Assembly (NCBI RefSeq): GCF_963678635.1
Contig: NC_087070.1
Span: 36,087,109-36,151,108, forward strand
Source: Symsagittifera roscoffensis
Lineage: Eukaryota; Xenacoelomorpha; Acoela; Convolutidae
Length of the DNA: 64,000 bases
Direction: 5' to 3'
In this document: positions 58,955 through 64,000 of the stretch, piece by piece
Numbering within the stretch: the first letter of the stretch is position 1
Layout of the letters: every line of letters begins with the position of its first letter
The notes under the pieces: model-generated
The model's database searches: none
What the model was told of the DNA's origin: nothing
Seen by the model: the letters and a program-made list of their open reading frames with translations, nothing else
Made by a program: the position numbers and the translations under genes

Positions 58955-59494
58955 TTACTGAGGCTTACAATTATCAACAAACAAAAAGTCTCCCAAAATT
59001 TGGGACAGTTCTTTGAATTCGTTCAAAGTATAGTTGACATAGGCAACTTGTTTCATTGCTTCATTCTCTTTTGCGGCGAATAGTCGAATCTGAATGTAGG
59101 GAGGTTTGTTAATATTGTACTTCTTGATTGTGACACACACCCTCCTCATGTTGTATGTTGCTATTTCATATACTCTATTACAGATCTCCAGCTCCTGATC
59201 CATAGTTGATTCTTTGCCAGGTTTGGCTTCATATATAGGTACGAGTCCAATGTTTTCAGCATCGTGAATAACAGTATTCCGCATTGTCGATAATGCTTCA
59301 CCTTCTTTTTCACTAAGATAGACTTGTTGGGACTTTTCAAATTGTCCCAAATCGTTAATTTTTAATAGTTGAAAGCAGGGCTCAAAATAAAATTTCCCCT
59401 TGTAGGATTCTTGGAACCAAACAAATCTCCCAATTCTTGTTTGATTTTTTGAAAACTCAATATAATTGGGACTAGTGTCTTTTCTTGAGTACAT
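58955..59494 (-). CDS. Putative tandem PC4-like ssDNA-binding protein (179 aa)
   Basis: This is the best example in the cluster. Residues ~19-74 read RIGRFVWFQESYKGKFYFEP and end in YLSEKEGEALSTM, matching the PC4 order: 'IG-x-x-V' strand, KGK turn, strand, then the short strand and helix 'ISL-x-x-x-W-x-x-L'. Residues ~117-170 repeat it: MRRVCVTIKKYNINKPPYIQ, then VNYTLNEFKELSQIL. PC4 is a transcription coactivator and ssDNA-binding protein, and PUR repeats share this fold and are an alternative. No intron is visible. It is transcribed away from the 59711 gene, with 216 bases between the two start codons. Confidence 0.65.
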   Translation of the reverse strand: MYSRKDTSPNYIEFSKNQTRIGRFVWFQESYKGKFYFEPCFQLLKINDLGQFEKSQQVYLSEKEGEALSTMRNTVIHDAENIGLVPIYEAKPGKESTMDQELEICNRVYEIATYNMRRVCVTIKKYNINKPPYIQIRLFAAKENEAMKQVAYVNYTLNEFKELSQILGDFLFVDNCKPQ

Positions 59495-59670
59495 TTTTGA
59501 AGAACAGACTGATCAGATGAAGAGAAATGAGAAAAATGCTTTTGAGATTAATTGAAAATTGAAGTAAAATGTATGACTCATTATGATTTCCATTTATGGA
59601 GGTAACATCAAATAAGGAAAGTTTTGTATGAAATTTACATATACCGAAATCACGTAGGCGTGACTTCTCC

Positions 59671-59679
59671 TATATAAAT
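59671..59679 (+). promoter_or_regulatory. TATA box for the 59711 gene
   Basis: TATATAAAT lies 40 bases before the ATG and is followed by an initiator-like TTCTCAGCA. The 5' UTR would be only about 5-12 bases. Confidence 0.6.
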
Positions 59680-59710
59680 CCACAATTCTCAGCAAAAATC
59701 ATTCTTCCCA

Positions 59711-60304
59711 ATGGCTGCTGCTATGTGTCAAGTTCTTCCCAGCTTTTATTCAGATTATTGTAAAAAATCACTATTTATTTCCGTTTCCAGTGATTTTTAC
59801 GAAAAATACATAGTAACACAGGATTATTGTGTCTCTACCCACAACTCTTTATGTTATTTGGAAAATTGTAAGTTCCATTTGGTTTTACTAGGAATATCTC
59901 TTAGCAAATCTTTTCAGAGATTAGAGAAATATGTATACATATATCAAGAAATTGACTGTCTTTACACTTTGTTCAAACACAGATTCTATTCAAGTATTGT
60001 TACCTCAAGCGGAGAAGTGTTCAATCAGCTTAGACGAGCTGTTCAACATAACTTACGATGGAGAGGAGCCGAAAAGATGCCTAGTATTGCAAAGAAACGA
60101 CTAATTCGGAAAAAATTCAAGAGACATTATTTATGTTCCAACCAGAAACTGGCTTCCACACAATCTCTTGCTTCAGCGTTTCTGGATAGATTTCGAAAAA
60201 TTCAAAACTCAAAATATGAACCTGATTTGTTCAAGAATATTGATTGCTTTATTGATTGTCATGGTTCTGTGCATAGTGATTATGTAAGCTTTGTGTTAAA
60301 ATAA
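59711..60304 (+). CDS. Unknown intronless protein (197 aa)
   Basis: ATG at 59711 behind a good TATA box; the frame is open to 60304. Residues ~18-80 could be another divergent strand-and-helix unit (KSLFISVSSDFYEK, then GISLSKSFQRLEKYVY, which resembles the PC4 helix start), but this is weak. Residues ~120-140 are strongly basic (KKRLIRKKFKRH) and could bind nucleic acid or direct nuclear import. It is the only plus-strand gene of the cluster. It shares a promoter region with the tandem PC4-like gene and converges with the 60420-60866 gene. I do not recognise a family. Confidence 0.6.
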   Translation: MAAAMCQVLPSFYSDYCKKSLFISVSSDFYEKYIVTQDYCVSTHNSLCYLENCKFHLVLLGISLSKSFQRLEKYVYIYQEIDCLYTLFKHRFYSSIVTSSGEVFNQLRRAVQHNLRWRGAEKMPSIAKKRLIRKKFKRHYLCSNQKLASTQSLASAFLDRFRKIQNSKYEPDLFKNIDCFIDCHGSVHSDYVSFVLK

Positions 60305-60378
60305 TCAATTGTTTTCAAATGTGCTCTTCAAAGTTTACTTGATAAATCTTTAAAAACAAAGCTTTGGTTCAGGAGCAC

Positions 60379-60384
60379 TTTATT
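60379..60384 (-). terminator. Poly(A) signal of the 60420-60866 gene
   Basis: AATAAA on the minus strand, about 36 bases after the stop codon. Confidence 0.6.
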
Positions 60385-60419
60385 CAAATGATAAAAAAAA
60401 AACCAATTTACAATTCAAT

Positions 60420-60866
60420 TTACAGTTCCTTGTCACTTACTTCTTCATGTGCCACACCATGTTTCCTTCTAAACAGAGTTAAGTTATCCTGTTGAACCTT
60501 CAATTTTTCTTTCTTGTACCTTCTATCACAAATTGTTTCAATTTTTCGCCAATCATGTAGCGAAATTCTTAAGGGACTGAAACACTTCTTCGGATCTCTG
60601 TAGAAGATGTCAAATTCAACCATTTTTTGAACCATTTTTATAGTCATTTGTAGTAAATGTTCACTTGTAAGCAAATGAAAACTATTTCCGTATCCCAGAT
60701 CCACAACTTCATCAAAATATTCATATGAATCATATGAAAACCCGTACTTTTTTCTCGAAGGTGACTTAGACATAGCCAATTCTTTTCCAAATTCCCTAAC
60801 TCTTCTACTCTCGAGTTCTCTCCATTCTGAAAGATCTATGATAATTTGCTTACTAGCTTGGGACAT
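60420..60866 (-). CDS. Putative PC4-like protein (148 aa)
   Basis: ATG at 60866. Residues ~85-112 read FDIFYRDPKKCFSPLRISLHDWRKIETI, shown here only as the strand, the turn and the ISLHDW helix start; the latter fits the PC4 'ISL-x-x-x-W' motif well. Near the N-terminus IIDLSEWRELES looks like the same motif from a first, shortened unit. The C-terminus is basic. AATAAA follows the stop. It ends 115 bases from the convergent 59711 gene. Confidence 0.55.
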   Translation of the reverse strand: MSQASKQIIIDLSEWRELESRRVREFGKELAMSKSPSRKKYGFSYDSYEYFDEVVDLGYGNSFHLLTSEHLLQMTIKMVQKMVEFDIFYRDPKKCFSPLRISLHDWRKIETICDRRYKKEKLKVQQDNLTLFRRKHGVAHEEVSDKEL

Positions 60867-61954
60867 TTTAATAAATATGAGAATCTTGACAGTTTCGGTG
60901 CCAATTTCAAACTGGATGCAATAACTCGTTCTATAAAAATTGGTTTTAAAGTTTGAGATAGATTTCCGTTTCTTCTAAAAATTCCTCTTATGTCGGTAAA
61001 ATGAACTGAACTGTGGGAGATTTCAAATGAAATGAAATATAGATTTTTTCACCTGTAGATTTTGCTGAATTTCTCATAACAAAACTGAACTCCAAAAATT
61101 TTGCCTGGTTGACTTTAATTGTTTATAAAGGATTTTGTAAAATAAGAATTTTTTGTTGACTAAGATTTTTCAAAAGGGAAGAATTTCATTGAAAACTATT
61201 CCTATTATTTACAACCCTGGTTGCGTATCTTTTTTTTTAATTTAAAAAACTAGCCAAATAACTAAAATCCACAAATTTTTTTCATCAGCGTCATCACCTT
61301 AGAGTTAGTTCTGGAATTCTGATTGGTTAAATTTTAGTGTTTATTTCTAGAATTTCGAAGATTGAGGAAAATGTAGATGTTATTGTGTAACGACTTTTTA
61401 TAAAATTCAAGAATTTAATCTGAAGATTCTAAAAATTAGAAGATTCTAGAATTTAATGAATAATGACGTCAATTTCTCTGGTGGAAATATTCCACAACTT
61501 TTACTGTTCTATAAAAATTAAAGTGTAATGACGTCATTTTCTCAGGTGGAATTACTTTTTATTACGTAAATAATTCAAAAGTCACCTTCCTAGCTCTGTA
61601 GAGGAATCATGTCAGACCCTCTGAATGACTTTTTCAAATAGTTTTTCTTAAGATAATTGAAAATTGTAACAAGAATTTTGTCAAAAATAATTTTTTCTAG
61701 CCTGAACAGTTTTTAACATATAAATAAAAATAAATTTTTTTACGTATACCTATCTTAGAATTTTTTTTTTGGTTAAATGCACGTTTTTGCTTAGCATGTT
61801 GACTTATTGCTTAGGAAACTTCTAATACCTTGGTTTTCAATTGTTTCTGATCAACAGACATGCAAAAATTAGTTTTCTGAAGGATTTGATTTTGAATAAA
61901 AGTTTCATAAAGATTAGCAATTAACTGTGCAAGAAAAATTGTAATGATTTATTT
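60867..61954. other. AT-rich sequence without recognised genes
   Basis: It holds the upstream region of the 60866 gene (a CCAATTTTTATAG stretch near 60935 on the minus strand) and then A/T-rich DNA. At 61385-61560 GTAATGACGTCAAT and GTAATGACGTCATT recur about 60 bases apart, CRE-like TGACGTCA sites of unknown meaning. Confidence 0.5.
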
Positions 61955-62545
61955 CGGCAAGATGGGAAAAGTGTTTCAATTTTTTGAAGCGTATGCGAAA
62001 ATTGTTTCACTTTTTTGTACAAATGCGAAAATTGTTTCAATTTTTTTGACAAAATGCGAAAAGTGTTTTACTTTTTTTAACAAGATGCGAAAAGTGTTTC
62101 ACTTTTTCACTACAAATGCGAAAAATGTTTCAATTTTTTCGACAAAATGCGAAAAGTGTTTTACTTTTTTCGATAAAATGCAAAAATTGTTTTACTTTTT
62201 TCGATACAATGCGAAAAGTGTTTCAATTTTTTCGACAAAATGCTAAAAGCGTTTTACTTTTTTCGATAAAATACAAAATGTGTTTTACTTTTTTCGATAA
62301 AATGCGAAAAGTGTTTCAATTTTTTTGACAAAGTGCGAAAAGTGTATCAACTTTTTCGACAAAATGCGAAAAGTGTTTCAATTTTTTTGACAAGATGCGA
62401 AAAGTGTTTCAACTTTCTTTGACAACATGCGAAAAGTGTTCCAATAAAAATGACAATTTGGGAGAAGTCTTTCACTTTTTTTGACGAAATGCGAAAAGTG
62501 TTTCAATTTTTCTACAAAGTGCGAAAAGTGTGTACAAGATGCAAA
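61955..62545 (+). repeat. 31-base minisatellite, about 19 copies
   Basis: The unit is close to ATGCGAAAAGTGTTTCAATT followed by TTTTCGACAAA. Copies vary by a few bases. Open frames of 70-100 codons run through it only because the unit lacks stop codons in some phases. Confidence 0.9.
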
Positions 62546-62786
62546 AACCATTAGGTAACTTTTAACAAGTGTACAGTTTTTCTAGTGTTTATCCGAATTT
62601 TTGTGCAACAATTAATCAAATTTTTTAACATGTGTGCGAGTTCGGAGCACCTAACTAAGTTCTAATTGTTTTTCAATGGTTTGCCTTGAACCTCTCATCT
62701 ATTCTCATAATTAAAATGAAATTGAAGAAACTAATTAAATACAAAGAACAAAAATAATACCAAACAACAATTATTTATAAAAACAT

Positions 62787-63275
62787 TTAATCAAAGAGCT
62801 GTCGAGCAGCAGAAGAGTTCTGGAGGTTCTCTATAGAACGCAGAGCTGGACGAGGTTCCATTGCTGGTGGTTGTTGTGGAGCTGGAGGCGTCATTTTTTC
62901 TGAGAATCCCTCATCTTCATCTATTGTGATGGGGTTTTCGGCTGATCCTGCCTCCTCCCAAGGAAAGAGGAGGTCGTCGACTGGTTGAGCTACAAATCTT
63001 GAGTCAGGAATCTCGGGGTAGTTCATTCCCACATGATCAGAAACTTCCCCCATCATTTGCATTTCTTCAAGTTGGTTCTCTGTCATGGGAACTTGTGTTA
63101 TATGATGTTCGTTGAAATCCCTTCGCATCACTTCCACCATGTGCCAGACTTGGATTGGGATATCCATTCGTGCCAGAAAAACTCCAGAGACTGTTTCTCG
63201 CACTTGAATTTGTACTAGATCAGGTGAAAATTCTACAGAGTACATGAGATTGCTGTTTTGTACTGAGAAGATCAT
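62787..63275 (-). CDS. Putative PC4-like protein with acidic tail (162 aa)
   Basis: The first ATG is at 63275; a TTG nine bases upstream is not a likely start. Residues ~9-52 read NLMYSVEFSPDLVQIQVRE and then MDIPIQVWHMVEVM, which follows the PC4 pattern of strand, turn, strand and 'I-x-x-x-x-x-W' helix well. After residue 60 the protein is acidic and Pro-rich. ENPITIDEDE near residue 115 matches the SUMO-interaction consensus of a hydrophobic core followed by acids. A single ssDNA-binding-type domain plus a regulatory tail is the simplest reading. Family assignment is tentative. Confidence 0.58.
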   Translation of the reverse strand: MIFSVQNSNLMYSVEFSPDLVQIQVRETVSGVFLARMDIPIQVWHMVEVMRRDFNEHHITQVPMTENQLEEMQMMGEVSDHVGMNYPEIPDSRFVAQPVDDLLFPWEEAGSAENPITIDEDEGFSEKMTPPAPQQPPAMEPRPALRSIENLQNSSAARQLFD

Positions 63276-63318
63276 TTTGAGCAATAAATTGAGTTAAAGA
63301 GTAAAAACAAGAAAAAGT

Positions 63319-63415
63319 TGAGAGAGGAGGTAGCTGACGGAAGATAAATTGAAATTAAATTATTTAGAGCTGAGAGAGGAGGTAGTTGACGGTAGTTAAC
63401 TTGAAAATAAAATGA
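63319..63415. repeat. 50-base tandem duplication upstream of the 63275 gene
   Basis: GAGAGAGGAGGTAGCTGACGG and a near copy (GTTGACGG at the end) occur about 50 bases apart, in the region where the promoter of this gene should lie. Confidence 0.75.
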
Positions 63416-63459
63416 TTTTTATTTAGGAGTTAGGGGTACCTTCAACTCGACTGTGTGGG

Positions 63460-63645
63460 TTTAACCAATCAGAATTGATTTTCCTTATTTGGATTGTAGT
63501 CGTGTCCAATCAGATTTCAGCTTCCTTTTATGGGATTCTTGGATAAAAGTCGTATCCAATCGGAAACAAAGCTCCATTTTGGATTTTGTCGTTTTCAATC
63601 GCAAAAACGTTTGTTTTTGTTCTAGTTGTCGTATCCAATCAGAAG
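63460..63645. promoter_or_regulatory. CCAATC array, right of the small-gene cluster
   Basis: CCAATC occurs at 63465, 63506, 63556 and 63635, with a variant TCAATC at 63595; spacing is a regular 40-50 bases. The shared context is GT(A/G)TCCAATC(A/G)GA. It resembles the array at 57490-57650. Confidence 0.5.
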
Positions 63646-64000
63646 ACGCTTTTAAGGACTTAAATCTGTCAAAAAAGTAAAGATATACACAAAAGCAATT
63701 GCAAAAATAAATGACCAAAAGTTGTTTGATATAAAAATAAGAAATATTGCTGATATAAGTAACAAAAGGAAGAAAATTAAAAAAAGTAGTGACTCTACAA
63801 TTTTTTTCATGAAGTTAATTGAATTTTTTGGATGTAATCAATGATCAAAAGCTTATTTTAGAGTAGATAGTCAAGTTCTTTGATTTTGATGTAAATTTGG
63901 GAGGATAACTCAAAGTTGATCAATTTTTCAAAGCAAATCTCTGGAAATCTGATTCCAAACCGAATCAAGCAGGATTTTGAAAAAATTTCCTTAAAATGAA
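63646..64000. other. AT-rich sequence, nothing recognised
   Basis: No ORF, repeat or RNA gene is visible up to the window end. Confidence 0.5.

Noticed and set aside
61944-62328. ORFs of 100 and 70 codons
   Set aside because: They are translations of the 31-base minisatellite and show only its repeat pattern.
1-64000. tRNA or rRNA genes
   Set aside because: I scanned by eye for A/B-box pairs and rRNA-like GC-rich blocks and saw nothing convincing; a covariance-model scan would settle it.

Overview
This is a eukaryotic, transposon-rich window from an AT-rich animal genome. A nematode is my best guess, from the AT-rich T/A-run intergenic sequence and the mix of Ty3/Gypsy, Penelope-like and non-LTR elements, but no host marker gene proves it. 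About 53 kb is nested repeats. Only the last ~7 kb looks like single-copy DNA with small genes.

Region by region. 1-1799: an LTR remnant, inverted satellite units and part of an interspersed repeat called R1 here. 1800-26002: a giant Ty3/Gypsy LTR retrotransposon (element 1) on the minus strand, 24.2 kb long, with ~884-bp LTRs that differ at about ten positions plus one 2-nt indel. In its own 5'-to-3' order it carries a 5' LTR, a primer-binding site, a 3.1-kb structured leader, gag, a protease/RT/RNase H/integrase pol, and then about 10 kb of extra coding sequence downstream of integrase. That extra part holds a macro domain (ADP-ribose-binding type), an SGNH/GDSL-hydrolase domain, a second SGNH-like region without its His, and a long ORF of unknown function. 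Gag, pol and the extra ORF are broken by roughly a dozen frameshifts and stops.

26003-37640: R1 copies and a composite array built from ~500-bp palindromes, ~260-bp spacers and ~260-310-bp satellite units. 37620-46850: Penelope-like (PLE) debris around two head-to-head copies of an APE-type non-LTR retrotransposon. The right-hand PLE has a PHD-like zinc finger inside its RT, just before the YVDD motif. 46998-53410: a second, diverged and 3'-truncated member of the giant Gypsy family (element 2) on the plus strand, with LTR, PBS, leader and gag only.

57000-63700: a cluster of short, intronless ORFs. Four of them show one or two repeats resembling the PC4 (p15 coactivator) ssDNA-binding fold, and arrays of CCAATC motifs lie on both sides. 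This cluster, and the macro plus SGNH cargo of the giant element, are the most unusual features of the window.

How the parts fit. In element 1, gag would make the particle and pol would copy and insert the DNA. The post-integrase proteins resemble modifying enzymes rather than an envelope: no signal peptide or membrane segment was found. In the PC4-like cluster one divergent pair shares a 216-bp promoter region with a TATA box, and two neighbours converge on a short 3' region with a poly(A) signal, so the layout is compact.
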